A stretch of DNA of 64,000 nucleotides. Source: an uncultured Pseudomonadales bacterium. GTDB taxonomy: Bacteria; Pseudomonadota; Gammaproteobacteria; Pseudomonadales; CANNCY01. A model generated the notes under the pieces. It was not told where the DNA came from, did no database searches, and saw only the letters and a list, made by a program, of their open reading frames with translations. The stretch lies in NCBI GenBank assembly GCA_947503335.1, contig CANNCY010000001.1, forward strand, positions 124,001-188,000, given 5' to 3'. Below, piece by piece: positions 50,827 to 59,194 of the stretch. The position numbers and the translations under genes were made by a program. Numbering within the stretch: the stretch's first letter is position 1; each line of letters starts with the position of its first letter.

Positions 50827-51629
50827 TGCCAAGTTGGCTGTCATATGTTTTAGCCTTTGGCATTAGTTTGTTGGCTCATGTACTGATGGCTGTTGCGCTG
50901 TTTGGTGATTGGTCGCATGCAAAGGCTGAATATCGAGAGCCACCAAAGTCGATTAAGGTATCTTTGGTAGATTTGGCAGAGAATGCCAAGCCTAAAAAAG
51001 CCGAAGAAGATAAAGCAGAGGCTGATCGAAAGCGACGTGCTGAGCAGGCGCGAAAGCGCAAAGCCGAGCAGCAGAGAAAAGCAAGGCAAAAAGCAGAGCG
51101 TGAGCGAAAAGCGGCTGAGCAGCGCAAGAAAGATGAAGCTGCAAGGCAAGCGCAGATCAAGGCAGACGCTGACGCTAAAAGGCAGGCTGAAAAAGAGGCT
51201 GCGTTAAAGCAGGCAGAAGCTGAGCGACAGCAAGCGATTAAAGATGCTGAGCAACGTGAAGCTCAGCGTCGAGCTGATGAAGAAGCAAAAGCACGCCAAG
51301 AGGCTGCCGAGCAATCAGCATACGAAGAGCAAGAGATAGTAGGTGCTTACACTCAGTACATCACTGACGCGATTGCAAAACAGTGGTCTCGCCCGCCCAG
51401 TGCGCGCAATACCATGGAGGTTGTGTTAGAGCTGACGTTGGTGCCGACTGGGCGTGTCGTGTCGGTGAAAGTGACCAATAGCAGTGGTAACGCAGCCTAT
51501 GATCAGTCAGCACTTACGGCTGTTCGCCGAGCAGACTTTAGTCGCCTACGTGAGATGGATCCGTTAGTATTTGAGCGAAATTTTAGAATACTGATTATTA
51601 AATTAAGACCCGAAGATTTATACCGGTAA
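50826..51629 (+). CDS. tolA: Tol-Pal system protein TolA
   Basis: Periplasm-spanning protein linking the inner-membrane motor to Pal and TolB. The 267 residues have an N-terminal helix (about 7-27), a long helical, Ala/Lys/Glu/Gln/Arg-rich domain (about 50-170) and a C-terminal globular TolA-type domain (YTQYITDAIAKQWSRP to LRPEDLYR). E. coli TolA is longer (421 residues), so the helical stalk is shorter here, as in Pseudomonas relatives. It is intact. Dense Ala/Lys codons give spurious ORFs on the other strand. Confidence 0.93.
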   Translation: MPSWLSYVLAFGISLLAHVLMAVALFGDWSHAKAEYREPPKSIKVSLVDLAENAKPKKAEEDKAEADRKRRAEQARKRKAEQQRKARQKAERERKAAEQRKKDEAARQAQIKADADAKRQAEKEAALKQAEAERQQAIKDAEQREAQRRADEEAKARQEAAEQSAYEEQEIVGAYTQYITDAIAKQWSRPPSARNTMEVVLELTLVPTGRVVSVKVTNSSGNAAYDQSALTAVRRADFSRLREMDPLVFERNFRILIIKLRPEDLYR

Positions 51630-51634
51630 CAATT

Positions 51635-52921
51635 ATGAAGAAACTATTATCGTTTGCTGCACCCTTGTTATTGCTAGTTGCTAGCAGTGTTAGTGCACAG
51701 TTAGTGGTCGAGGTAACAAGTGGCAACGACAAACCAATTAAGATTGCCGTAGTGCCCTTTGATCAGCAAAATTTGAGTGAAAGAACAGATGTTGCCAGTG
51801 TGGTCGAAAGTGATCTTGTTCGATCGGGTCAGTTTGTGGCTACCGATCGCGATTCGATGTTGAGCAAGCCAATCAGTGTGCAAGAGGTGGCTTATCGAGA
51901 CTGGCGCCTAATGTCGGTTGATTACCTTGTGCTAGGTCGAATTAACGAGCAGGGCGGTCAATTCGCCATTACCTACGAGCTGGTAGATGTGTCGGCGCAA
52001 AGAGTGCACGATCGTGGTATTACATCAATACCTGGCGCTGAGCTGCGAGATTTGGCTCACTGGGTAAGCGATCGTGTTTATGAAAAGCTAACCGGCTTTA
52101 AGGGTGCCTTTGGTACCAATATCGCGTTCGTGAAAGAAAAAAATGTTGGTGGCGAGCCTTTGTATCAGCTAATTAAAGCCGACGCCGATGGTGCTCGTGA
52201 GCATGTTATTTATGAATCTCGCGCACCGTTGATGTCGCCAAGCTGGTCTCCAGACGCTTCTCAGATTGCTTATGTCAGCTTCGAGAGCGGTCGCCCACGC
52301 ATTATGAAGCATGATTTGACTACCAATAATCGTGAGCAATTGACCAACTTTAAGGGGCTGAATAGCTCGCCGGCATGGTCGCCTAAGGGCGATAAAATGG
52401 CGATGGTTTTGTCACGCGACGGTAATCCAGAGATTTATCTGCTTGACCTAACTACGCGCCAATTTACTCGTATGACCCGTCATTACGCTATTGATACAGA
52501 ACCCACCTGGACACACGATGGTGAGTACATCATCTTTACGTCTAACCGAAGCAGTAAGCCGCAGATTTATCAAGTGCATGTTGAGACAGGTGTTGTCGAG
52601 CGCTTAACCTTCGAAGGTGAGTACAACGCACGCCCTCGTGCCACGTTAGATGGCAAAGGATTGGTCTTTGTGCATCAGCGTGACAGTGTGTTTCATATTG
52701 CTGTACAAGATATCGCGTCAGGTCGAATTTTTGTTTTAACCAAAACATCACTAGATGAATCGCCTACAGTATCGCCAAATGGTCGCACCGTAATGTACGC
52801 AACGAAACGAGGTGATCAAGGAATCTTGGCAGCGGTGTCAGTAGATGGAGGAGTTAAGATTAACTTACCTGCAAGCGATGGTGATGTAAGAGAGCCAGCA
52901 TGGGCTCCATATGTGGATTAG
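51635..52921 (+). CDS. tolB: Tol-Pal system periplasmic protein TolB
   Basis: Periplasmic beta-propeller that interacts with Pal and TolA. The 428 residues have a signal peptide (FAAPLLLLVASSVSAQ), an N-terminal alpha/beta domain (residues to about 165) and a propeller with repeated W-S-P-D-like motifs: SPSWSPDASQIAY, SSPAWSPKGDKMA, TEPTWTHDGEYI and ESPTVSPNGRTVM. Intact. Confidence 0.96.
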   Translation: MKKLLSFAAPLLLLVASSVSAQLVVEVTSGNDKPIKIAVVPFDQQNLSERTDVASVVESDLVRSGQFVATDRDSMLSKPISVQEVAYRDWRLMSVDYLVLGRINEQGGQFAITYELVDVSAQRVHDRGITSIPGAELRDLAHWVSDRVYEKLTGFKGAFGTNIAFVKEKNVGGEPLYQLIKADADGAREHVIYESRAPLMSPSWSPDASQIAYVSFESGRPRIMKHDLTTNNREQLTNFKGLNSSPAWSPKGDKMAMVLSRDGNPEIYLLDLTTRQFTRMTRHYAIDTEPTWTHDGEYIIFTSNRSSKPQIYQVHVETGVVERLTFEGEYNARPRATLDGKGLVFVHQRDSVFHIAVQDIASGRIFVLTKTSLDESPTVSPNGRTVMYATKRGDQGILAAVSVDGGVKINLPASDGDVREPAWAPYVD

Positions 52922-53016
52922 TTATCAATTTTATGCGATTGTCAGCTAGTATTTCTCCGTGAAATACAGGTATGATACGCAGATAGACTATTTGGGAAAC
53001 AATAAGGGTGCTAACC

Positions 53017-53511
53017 GTGAATAAATTTTTCAAAGCTGCAACACTTTCAGTGTCTATGGCTGTTTTGGCTGCTTGCTCATCAACGCCAGCGAACCAAGGC
53101 CCAACCGCTGAAGAAATCGCCGCACAACGTGCTGCTGAAGAGCGTGCTGCTGCAGAAGCTGCAGAAGCTGCAAAGCAAGCTGAGTGGGCAAATCTTGCTA
53201 CCACTATCTACTTTAGCTTCGACCAGGCTACTCTAGCTGCAGAATCTCGTGATTTGCTAGATCAGCACGCAGAGCGTCTAATGGCTTCTGGTGATTCAGC
53301 TGTTCTAGAAGGCCACGCAGATGAGCGCGGTACTCGTGAATACAACATCGCTCTTGGTGAGCGTCGTGCAAACTCAGTTGCTGATTACCTTGTTCTTAAA
53401 GGTGTAGCACGTAGCCAGCTAGAAGTAGTTAGCTATGGTGAAGAGCGTCCAGCAGTTGATGGTTCTAACGAATTCTCTTGGGCTAAGAACCGCCGCGTAG
53501 AGATTCGCTAA
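53017..53511 (+). CDS. pal: Peptidoglycan-associated lipoprotein Pal
   Basis: Outer-membrane lipoprotein that binds peptidoglycan and TolB. I prefer the GTG at 53017, giving [20 protein letters not shown] and 164 residues; AAGGG lies 9 nt upstream. An in-frame GTG at 53008 would add three residues. After the lipobox there is an Ala/Glu-rich segment, then an OmpA-like domain with [23 protein letters not shown]. Codon use is strongly biased, indicating high expression. Confidence 0.95.
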   Translation: MNKFFKAATLSVSMAVLAACSSTPANQGPTAEEIAAQRAAEERAAAEAAEAAKQAEWANLATTIYFSFDQATLAAESRDLLDQHAERLMASGDSAVLEGHADERGTREYNIALGERRANSVADYLVLKGVARSQLEVVSYGEERPAVDGSNEFSWAKNRRVEIR

Positions 53512-53534
53512 TAGCTTAAAAACGAGAGATTATT

Positions 53535-54368
53535 GTGTTGAAGTTATCTTCGCTCAGTAACAAGTTTGGGGTCAGCCATGTGCTGGCCCTTGCTGTTTCT
53601 GTAGCTTCTATTTCTAGCGTGTCTGCACAGGTAGAAACCCGTGACTCAACGGGTGAGTCTGTATCGCAGGCGTTTTATAACTCGCCCCAGCCACGTGTTG
53701 CAGAGCAGCCGCAGCAGGCAAATGCCGGTGATTTATTTTTCGAGGTGCAGCAGCTGCGAGAAGAAATGATGCAGTTACGTGGTCTTGTAGAAGAGCAGGC
53801 CTACGAAATAAAGCGGCTTAAACAGCAGCGCCTTGATGACTATATGGATCTAGACCGTCGCGTAGCTGCGCTTACACTGGGCAGCGGTGGAGCCATTCAG
53901 GTTGCACAAAGTAACCAGTCTGCTAACCAGGTGACTACCGATGTTGAAGAGGCGCCTGTTAACAAGCCAGTCGACGTTGATCCTGCTCAGGTTGACCCTA
54001 ACGCCGAGCGTGATGAATATCGAGCAGCTTTTGGTTTGCTTACCTCAAGAAAGATGCCAGAAGCCTTAGTGGCCTTCGAAGCTTTTTTGGCTAAGTATCC
54101 TCAGGGTAAGTACGCGGCTAACGCTTATTATTGGATGGGCGAGATTTACGGCTTTCAGGGCGACAGCGACAAGGCAGAAGCGCAGTTCTTGATGTTGATT
54201 CAGGCGTTTCCTGATGATCGTAAGACCATCGACGGCCGCTTTAAGCTAGGTAAGCTACTTTTTGAGCAGGGCGATTACACGGGTGCGCGTGAGCAGTTAG
54301 ATATCGTTGCTGCCAGTAATACCGAAACTGCAAATCTAGCTAAAGCCTTTATTCGCGATAACCTATAA
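53535..54368 (+). CDS. cpoB: Cell-division coordinator CpoB (YbgF)
   Basis: Periplasmic protein that coordinates Tol-Pal with PBP1B during division. The start is GTG at 53535 (GAGAG 7 nt upstream); 277 residues. A signal peptide ending in SVSAQ is followed by an N-terminal coiled coil (EVQQLREEMMQLRGLVEEQAYEIKRL) and C-terminal TPR-type repeats from about 155 (YRAAFGLLTSRKMPEALVAFEAF, YWMGEIYGFQGDSDKAEAQF). It ends the tol-pal operon. Confidence 0.94.
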   Translation: MLKLSSLSNKFGVSHVLALAVSVASISSVSAQVETRDSTGESVSQAFYNSPQPRVAEQPQQANAGDLFFEVQQLREEMMQLRGLVEEQAYEIKRLKQQRLDDYMDLDRRVAALTLGSGGAIQVAQSNQSANQVTTDVEEAPVNKPVDVDPAQVDPNAERDEYRAAFGLLTSRKMPEALVAFEAFLAKYPQGKYAANAYYWMGEIYGFQGDSDKAEAQFLMLIQAFPDDRKTIDGRFKLGKLLFEQGDYTGAREQLDIVAASNTETANLAKAFIRDNL

Positions 54369-54412
54369 TTGCCGCATTGTTAGCGCAGGCTTTGCGGCTT
54401 TTACGAGGTTAA

Positions 54413-55057
54413 ATGAGCAGCTTAAGAATTACTGAGATTTTCTATTCTCTTCAGGGTGAGTCACGAACCAGTGGCTTGCCTACTGTCTTTATTCGCCTAA
54501 CTGGGTGCCCGTTACGCTGTCAATACTGCGACAGCGAATATGCCTTTCACGGCGGAACTCAAATTGCTTTAGATGACATCATGGCCCAAGTAGCCGATTT
54601 TGACCCTAGTTACATCTGTGTAACGGGTGGAGAGCCGCTTGCCCAACCCAATGCTAAGCCTTTAATGACGATGCTTAGCGATGCTGGTTATAAGGTGTCG
54701 ATCGAAACATCGGGTGCAATGGATGTTAGCGAAGTTGACCCGCGTGTTGAGATTGTAATGGATCTTAAGACGCCAGATTCGCTCGAAGAAAAGCGCAATA
54801 AGATGAGTAACCTGCTGCATTTGGCAGAAAAAGATCAGATTAAGTTTGTTATCTGTTCACGCAAAGACTATGAATGGGCTAGACAAACAATCGCTGATCA
54901 CAATCTGTTGTCATTGGTTGGTGACGTATTAATGTCGCCGTCATGGGGGCAGGTTAATGCAACCGAGCTAGCCGATTGGATCGTTGAAGATAATCTAAAG
55001 GTGCGCTATCAAATGCAGCTACACAAATTACTTTGGGCCGACGAGCCTGGGCGATAA
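54413..55057 (+). CDS. queE: 7-carboxy-7-deazaguanine synthase QueE
   Basis: Radical-SAM enzyme in queuosine-precursor synthesis. The 214 residues contain the cluster motif CPLRCQYC (CxxxCxxC) in [18 protein letters not shown], and [12 protein letters not shown], a typical SAM-binding GGEP segment. It lies 45 nt after cpoB and just before queC. Product: CDG from CPH4. Confidence 0.95.
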   Translation: MSSLRITEIFYSLQGESRTSGLPTVFIRLTGCPLRCQYCDSEYAFHGGTQIALDDIMAQVADFDPSYICVTGGEPLAQPNAKPLMTMLSDAGYKVSIETSGAMDVSEVDPRVEIVMDLKTPDSLEEKRNKMSNLLHLAEKDQIKFVICSRKDYEWARQTIADHNLLSLVGDVLMSPSWGQVNATELADWIVEDNLKVRYQMQLHKLLWADEPGR

Positions 55058-55071
55058 TAAAAGGATTTCTC

Positions 55072-55746
55072 ATGACTAAACGTGCCGTTATTATGGTATC
55101 AGGTGGTCTAGATAGCACCACTGTAATGGCCATTGCTAAGAGCGAGGGCTACGAATGCTACACGTTGGCCTTTGACTATGGTCAGCGCCACCGTTCAGAA
55201 CTGGCTGCGTCAGCAGTATGTGCAGAGCAGTTTGGTGCGATTGAGCACAAAGTGGTCTCTTTAGATCTACGTAGTATTGGTGGTTCAGCGTTAACCGATG
55301 ACAATATTGACGTGCCTGAAGAGATGGGCGATGGAATACCTGTTACTTACGTTCCTGCACGAAATACCGTATTTTTATCGATCGCCCTAGGTTGGGCCGA
55401 AGTGATAGGTGCAGAAGCCATCTTCTTGGGTGTGAATGCGGTCGATTATTCGGGCTATCCTGATTGTCGCCCAGAGTTTATCGAGGCCTTCGAAAATGTC
55501 GCCAATCTAGCCACTAAAGCTGGTGTAGAGGGCAAGCGAATGCATATTCGTGCACCATTAATGAAGATGACAAAAGGCGAGATTATCAAGCAGGGGGTCT
55601 CTCTAGGAGTAGATTACAGTCAGACGGTGTCTTGTTATCAAGCTAATGAGAAAGGTGAAGCTTGCGGTAAGTGTGATAGCTGTCAGTTGCGCAAGATCGG
55701 CTTTGAAGAGGCCGGTGTACCAGACCCAACACGCTACCAGAGCTAA
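55072..55746 (+). CDS. queC: 7-cyano-7-deazaguanine synthase QueC
   Basis: ATP-dependent enzyme turning CDG into preQ0 for tRNA queuosine. The ATG at 55072 (AAAGGA 6-7 nt upstream) gives 224 residues starting [17 protein letters not shown] with a PP-loop SGGLDS. The C-terminal Zn site has Cys residues in [21 protein letters not shown]. It ends just before tRNA-Lys, a synteny found in Pseudomonas. Confidence 0.96.
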   Translation: MTKRAVIMVSGGLDSTTVMAIAKSEGYECYTLAFDYGQRHRSELAASAVCAEQFGAIEHKVVSLDLRSIGGSALTDDNIDVPEEMGDGIPVTYVPARNTVFLSIALGWAEVIGAEAIFLGVNAVDYSGYPDCRPEFIEAFENVANLATKAGVEGKRMHIRAPLMKMTKGEIIKQGVSLGVDYSQTVSCYQANEKGEACGKCDSCQLRKIGFEEAGVPDPTRYQS

Positions 55747-55807
55747 TCTCACCCTAGTTGATTGTTTTGAAAGGGGATTTTTAACGCCTTCAGAATCAAA
55801 AAAGGGC

Positions 55808-55835
55808 TTGTCATTGGGCGCTAAATCATTAATAT
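55808..55835 (+). promoter_or_regulatory. Candidate tRNA-Lys promoter
   Basis: TTGTCA at 55808-55813 and TAATAT at 55830-55835, spaced 16 nt, lie 15 nt before the tRNA 5' end. The -35 hexamer is good and the -10 moderate. Confidence 0.35.
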
Positions 55836-55850
55836 ACGCACCACCAACGG

Positions 55851-55926
55851 GGGTCGTTAGCTCAGTTGGTAGAGCAGTTGGCTTTTAACCAATTGGTCAC
55901 TGGTTCGAATCCAGTACGACCCACCA
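55851..55926 (+). tRNA. tRNA-Lys (anticodon UUU)
   Basis: A 76-nt cloverleaf: acceptor GGGTCGT pairs with ACGACCC, D stem GCTC/GAGC, anticodon stem GTTGG/CCAAT with loop CTTTTAA (anticodon TTT at 55884-55886), T arm ACTGG-TTCGAAT-CCAGT, and an encoded CCA. It directly follows queC and is the probable attachment site of the element to its right; a known integration target in Pseudomonas. Confidence 0.98.
55901..55926 (+). other. Putative attL: 3' end of tRNA-Lys
   Basis: The 3' half of the tRNA is left intact next to a tyrosine integrase gene whose product reads towards it, the usual attL layout. The exact core needs the right-hand copy, which is outside the window. Confidence 0.5.
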
Positions 55927-55932
55927 CTATTC

Positions 55933-55968
55933 AAAAGCTCCGCAGCCCACAGGCTACGGGGCTTTTTT
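55933..55968 (+). terminator. Terminator after tRNA-Lys
   Basis: AAAAGCTCCGCAGCC pairs (one mismatch, one G-T) with GGCTACGGGGCTTTT around a short loop, followed by T6. It lies 7 nt past the tRNA and also faces the element's left arm. Confidence 0.8.
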
Positions 55969-56016
55969 CGTTTTAGAGCACCCGTCCGACGAACGGTCAA
56001 AGTAGAGCATTTTACC

Positions 56017-56040
56017 CTTTTCGGAAAACTTTTCGGAAAA
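56017..56040. repeat. Perfect tandem duplication of a 12-bp near-palindrome
   Basis: CTTTTCGGAAAA occurs twice head to tail, 90 nt past the tRNA end. Each unit is nearly self-complementary. The position between attL and int suggests integrase or directionality-factor arm sites; this is inference. Confidence 0.75.
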
Positions 56041-56310
56041 CTATTGCACCGGAGTGCTCAACTTGGCGTACCTATTTGGACTGGCCTGTTGGGGGGAAAT
56101 TGTGCGATGCACGCCACCGGTAACCATTAGTCGCTCTCTATCTTGTACTGGCACGGCTTCAATCAATACCCATTCAGTACGCATAAAATCATCGTCACTA
56201 AGGGTCTCTGAATCCTCGTAGCAGGTGTCGATAATCATCGACTCGCTAACTAATCCGATAGACTCTGGATCGTTCGAACCAGTCTGTCGATCAATAAAAT
56301 ATCCTTTCAA
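56041..56310 (-). CDS. Small hypothetical protein next to integrase
   Basis: An 89-residue acidic protein starting at TTG 56310; GAGGA lies 8 nt upstream. It begins 21 nt after the integrase stop on the same strand and ends at the tandem 12-bp repeat. I do not recognise the family. Composition is rich in Ser, Asp and Glu (SETLSDDDFMRTEWV) with no membrane segment. The TTG start and absence of known relatives keep confidence moderate; it may belong to the left-arm operon tail. Confidence 0.5.
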   Translation of the reverse strand: MKGYFIDRQTGSNDPESIGLVSESMIIDTCYEDSETLSDDDFMRTEWVLIEAVPVQDRERLMVTGGVHRTISPQQASPNRYAKLSTPVQ

Positions 56311-56330
56311 ACTTACATCCTCTGTAATTG

Positions 56331-57482
56331 CTAAAACGGTGCTGGCGGCACTATCGGTACCGAATGATCGTACACCTTTACCATTTGGATACTGGATAAA
56401 CCAGCAAGTTCCATCTTATCAGCTTTGCTACCGGGGGTGTCAGTAATTCCACGATGCTTCATGCCGTGAAGTGTGAATCGCTGACCCGGTTGAATTAAGC
56501 CCTCATCGATGAGTGTGGTCATGAACGATCGCCAGATCGATTGCCAGCCTGATTGGGTGATCGCCTTGCCAGCTTCGCCGACTATCAGTGGGCGCTTGTC
56601 GGCTTTGAACGGAATAGGGTGGCGAGATTTGCGCCAGATATCATCGCGATACTTTTGTGCATTCGAGACGATCTCACGAAGCTCATCATCCCACGCGATC
56701 ACAGTGCTATCACTGCCCTTGGTTCGATTAATGAATAGACCCTCTTCGTGAATGTCGGCATCGGTCAGGCCGAATACTTCAACCCCACGACATCGAGCAC
56801 GGTAGCTGATGTAGATCGCAGCATGAATACACCAGCTGCTGCTGCCGTGGGTGCGCGCTTTCTTGTAGCCACGTTCTTTGGCGATACTGTATACCTGTTT
56901 GTAGGTATCGCGCTCAGGCATGGTATTACGCTTACGCTCTTTGGGTAGATCGATGCTTTGCGCTGGGTTGTCGGTAGTAAATCCGCGAGGCTTGCCCCAG
57001 TTGAACAGCATCGAGATAAACTGCTTGCAATGAACCGCCGATGTTGGGCCATTTGACGCTGCAATTTTATCCACTGCCTTTTGTACCAGGGGAGCTTTCC
57101 ATAGGGTGAGATCGATCTTACCTAGGGGCTTGTTCTTTTTGGTGGGTAGGCTCGATACGATGTCATAGCATCGCTGGTACCCACGCTTAGTCTGATCGGC
57201 GAGCTCTGAGAATTTGTAATGTGCGAAGTACTTCTGTGCTAGCCAGTCGAAGTCGTCAAGGTTGGCGCCCGAAATTTCTTCCATAGCGCGGTGTAGATCA
57301 CTCAGTCGAGCACTAGGCCCAGCAATACGCTTGCGACGATACTTGCCTTCATTGGTCTTGTACTTGGTGTACCAGTGACCTGTTTTGCCTTTGCCTTCCC
57401 AATAGCAGTACTTGGGCAGCATACGAGGGTCGATATGCGCCGGCATCGGTACCGCTTGTTTAGACTGGCCGCGAGGTCTCAT
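56331..57482 (-). CDS. int: Phage-type tyrosine integrase
   Basis: Site-specific recombinase, 383 residues, with an N-terminal arm-binding region, a core-binding SAM-like domain (about 75-175) and a catalytic domain. Candidate catalytic residues are Arg232 (CRGVEV), Lys255 (RTKGSDS), His339, and Tyr371 (VYDHS). The HxxR motif reads HGMK (339-342), so Lys replaces Arg, and the later 'GH' motif reads GL (361-362). Similar GMKHRGITD sequences occur in phage integrases, so this may be a subfamily trait. It overlaps the DUF4224-like gene by 4 nt. Confidence 0.93.
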   Translation of the reverse strand: MRPRGQSKQAVPMPAHIDPRMLPKYCYWEGKGKTGHWYTKYKTNEGKYRRKRIAGPSARLSDLHRAMEEISGANLDDFDWLAQKYFAHYKFSELADQTKRGYQRCYDIVSSLPTKKNKPLGKIDLTLWKAPLVQKAVDKIAASNGPTSAVHCKQFISMLFNWGKPRGFTTDNPAQSIDLPKERKRNTMPERDTYKQVYSIAKERGYKKARTHGSSSWCIHAAIYISYRARCRGVEVFGLTDADIHEEGLFINRTKGSDSTVIAWDDELREIVSNAQKYRDDIWRKSRHPIPFKADKRPLIVGEAGKAITQSGWQSIWRSFMTTLIDEGLIQPGQRFTLHGMKHRGITDTPGSKADKMELAGLSSIQMVKVYDHSVPIVPPAPF

Positions 57483-57685
57483 AGGATTTCATCCGCGCTG
57501 TCTGAGTTGGCTGCAGTGATCGGCACTAGGCCGCCGGCTGCCTCAATAAGCCCAATTGTAGTCCATGGGCCATTCTTGCTAGGAAAGTACCTGATATTAC
57601 TTTGTTCCAGGTACCGTTCAAGAGCACGGTCTTGATTGATGCCAGTGATAGAGTGCAGCTGTTCGGCTCCTATAATATTGCTCAT
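57479..57685 (-). CDS. DUF4224-like small phage protein (possible excisionase)
   Basis: A 68-residue protein directly upstream of int, overlapping its start by 4 nt. The segment EQLHSITGINQDRALERYLEQSNIRYFP resembles DUF4224, a short helical domain that often precedes phage integrases. An excisionase or directionality role is a reasonable guess from position and size, not shown by sequence. Its own start overlaps the next gene's stop by 4 nt. Confidence 0.65.
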   Translation of the reverse strand: MSNIIGAEQLHSITGINQDRALERYLEQSNIRYFPSKNGPWTTIGLIEAAGGLVPITAANSDSADEIL

Positions 57686-58185
57686 GACTTAGCCCTCGTT
57701 CGCATTTCTCGTACAGGTGTGGTCAGTGCTTCTTCGACAGGCTTCTTCTTTTGGTAGTACCGTGTTCTAAACGCTTGTACGGTCAGGCCGTCTGCTGCTT
57801 CAGGTAGTGCCAGCAACTCCTTAAGGCCGTACATCTTTCCTCTGAATTCGAAAGGCTTCTGTTCGCCATTGCCTTTACTTCGACCTTTCTTCGCTAGAGG
57901 TGTTGTAAGTGCGCGCTCAATGGTCCAGCTCTTGTTGTACATTCGATTACGGAATGTAACAGGTCTTAGTCCAGGCGCGGCGTCAGGATGCTTGACGATA
58001 TCGGCGCAGGTGTATTCCTTGCCTTTGTACTCAAAGTGAGCAACAGTGCGTTTAGGACCTGTTCCGTCCGGCTTGACGTCTTTAAGTGTGCGTTGGCGCT
58101 TGCAGAGACCGTTCTCGTCACAAGGTAGGCCTTTTTCGAGCAACGATACCAGATCGCTCATTGGGATGCGTGTATGTGAACTCAT
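57682..58185 (-). CDS. Two-repeat putative DNA-binding phage protein
   Basis: A 167-residue basic protein with two related units of about 46 residues (about 51-96 and 112-157). Each reads F-E-Y/F-x-G-K-x-Y, then a helical region with a P-x-AA(P/D)GL turn, an aromatic-Arg stretch, and ends E-R/E-ALTTP. The ending resembles the 'WSxExAxxTP' helix-turn-helix-like units found in HNH endonucleases and other phage proteins. The start at ATG 58185 overlaps the upstream stop by 4 nt; an ATG at 58218 is less likely. Function unknown. Confidence 0.6.
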   Translation of the reverse strand: MSSHTRIPMSDLVSLLEKGLPCDENGLCKRQRTLKDVKPDGTGPKRTVAHFEYKGKEYTCADIVKHPDAAPGLRPVTFRNRMYNKSWTIERALTTPLAKKGRSKGNGEQKPFEFRGKMYGLKELLALPEAADGLTVQAFRTRYYQKKKPVEEALTTPVREMRTRAKS

Positions 58186-58367
58186 TCGCAGTAGTATCCT
58201 TTTCCGCTCTTGGCGCACTTAATGTCACCAGATAGCACGTTTTCGAGAACTCGGCCGTTGTCGATCGCTAGGCCTGCGGCAACCCCAAACCCAAAACACA
58301 CTAGGGCGAGAGCTGCTACTAAGTTCACAATGTCGCTATCTGCTTTTGATTTAGGGTTGTCGTTCAT
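58182..58367 (-). CDS. Small single-span membrane protein
   Basis: A 61-residue protein with one hydrophobic helix (IVNLVAALALVCFGFGVAAGLAI) and a short tail with two Cys (CAKSGKGYYC). It overlaps both neighbours by 4 nt, which supports it as a real gene of the left operon. No family recognised. The size and topology recall small phage membrane proteins, but no function can be assigned. Confidence 0.6.
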   Translation of the reverse strand: MNDNPKSKADSDIVNLVAALALVCFGFGVAAGLAIDNGRVLENVLSGDIKCAKSGKGYYCE

Positions 58368-58948
58368 GCTGCCTCCGAATTCTTGTGTATCAAGGTTTCA
58401 ATTTGCGCTATTAGAATGGCTGATTCTCTGAACTCAGTTGGTAACGAACTGAAGTCTTGATAGTTGAGTCGTGCCAGCGTTGCGCGATCGATGAGCTTGA
58501 GGTTGTCGAGCTCGTAATTATCCATGTCGCCATCAATGAAGAGAACAACATCGCCTTCTGATAGAGGGCCGTTTGCTTGCTCCCAGTTCCGACGATGTAT
58601 CCATTCCCATACATCAGGTTCGGCAACCTTTACTTTCCAGTAGCCGTCGGTTGACTTCACCTTGGTACCTACCTCAACGGCGTTATGAGGTCGATTACCT
58701 TTCTTGAAGCTACCGCTGTTTGGTCCTTTGGGTCGTGCATTAGGGTGAGGCACGTTGCCTTTCTCATATCGACCAGTGCGTCCAGTGAGCCATCCCTTGC
58801 GCTTGCATAGTGAGTTGAAGTTAACCAGGGCAATGTCGCGCCCAAACCTCTCATTGAATATAGAAACGGCTTCGCGACGATCCATGGTGCAGTTAGCCTT
58901 TATCCAGGCTAACTCGTCGGCACTGTATTTGATTGGCCGGCCTTTCAT
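58364..58948 (-). CDS. HNH-endonuclease-like phage protein
   Basis: A 194-residue protein. The N-terminal part (about 1-55) is helical and probably DNA-binding (YSADELAWIKANC ... FNSLCKRKGW). The region 113-152 resembles the HNH domain of phage endonucleases: VWEWIHRRNWEQANGPLSEGD, then VVLFIDGDMDNYELDNLKLI. The second His usually found in the VVxHxDG position is Phe here, a variation I believe is common in this subfamily, so nuclease activity is uncertain. It overlaps both neighbours by 4 nt. Confidence 0.75.
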   Translation of the reverse strand: MKGRPIKYSADELAWIKANCTMDRREAVSIFNERFGRDIALVNFNSLCKRKGWLTGRTGRYEKGNVPHPNARPKGPNSGSFKKGNRPHNAVEVGTKVKSTDGYWKVKVAEPDVWEWIHRRNWEQANGPLSEGDVVLFIDGDMDNYELDNLKLIDRATLARLNYQDFSSLPTEFRESAILIAQIETLIHKNSEAA

Positions 58949-59190
58949 GCGAGAGCCTTTCTTTCGCCAGATAGGAACGACGGCATAGGTTGCTTGCCTC
59001 CAACACCTTTAGCGGCTTCTTGCGCATCGAGTACCAAGCGACCATTAGCGATGATCTCTTTGGCCACGTTAGTCATGGCCTTACTACGATCAATCTCTTT
59101 AGACAGATCGGCTTGAGATAAATCTTCGTCATTAAGGCGTTCCATCTGTTCGAATAAATGGTTATTCAGATCAAGCATTGTATTTTTCAT
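58945..59190 (-). CDS. Conserved small phage protein
   Basis: From the ATG at 59190 (GAGG 7 nt upstream) the protein has 81 residues, starting MKNTMLDLNNHLFEQMERLNDED. This opening and the following helical, charged pattern (IDRSKAMTNVAKEIIANGRL) are familiar from hypothetical proteins of Pseudomonas and Vibrio prophages. No function is known. An ATG at 59229 inside the upstream gene is less likely. It ends in a 4-nt overlap with the HNH-type gene. Confidence 0.72.
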   Translation of the reverse strand: MKNTMLDLNNHLFEQMERLNDEDLSQADLSKEIDRSKAMTNVAKEIIANGRLVLDAQEAAKGVGGKQPMPSFLSGERKALA

Positions 59191-59194
59191 CTGA

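Noticed and set aside
50850-51160. Long Cys/Leu/Ser-rich minus-strand frames opposite tolA
   Set aside because: They mirror the Ala/Lys/Arg-rich helical domain of TolA and have no start context of their own.
50826-51629. TolA as a truncated gene because it is shorter than in E. coli
   Set aside because: All three domains are present and the stalk length varies among species; the frame is intact.
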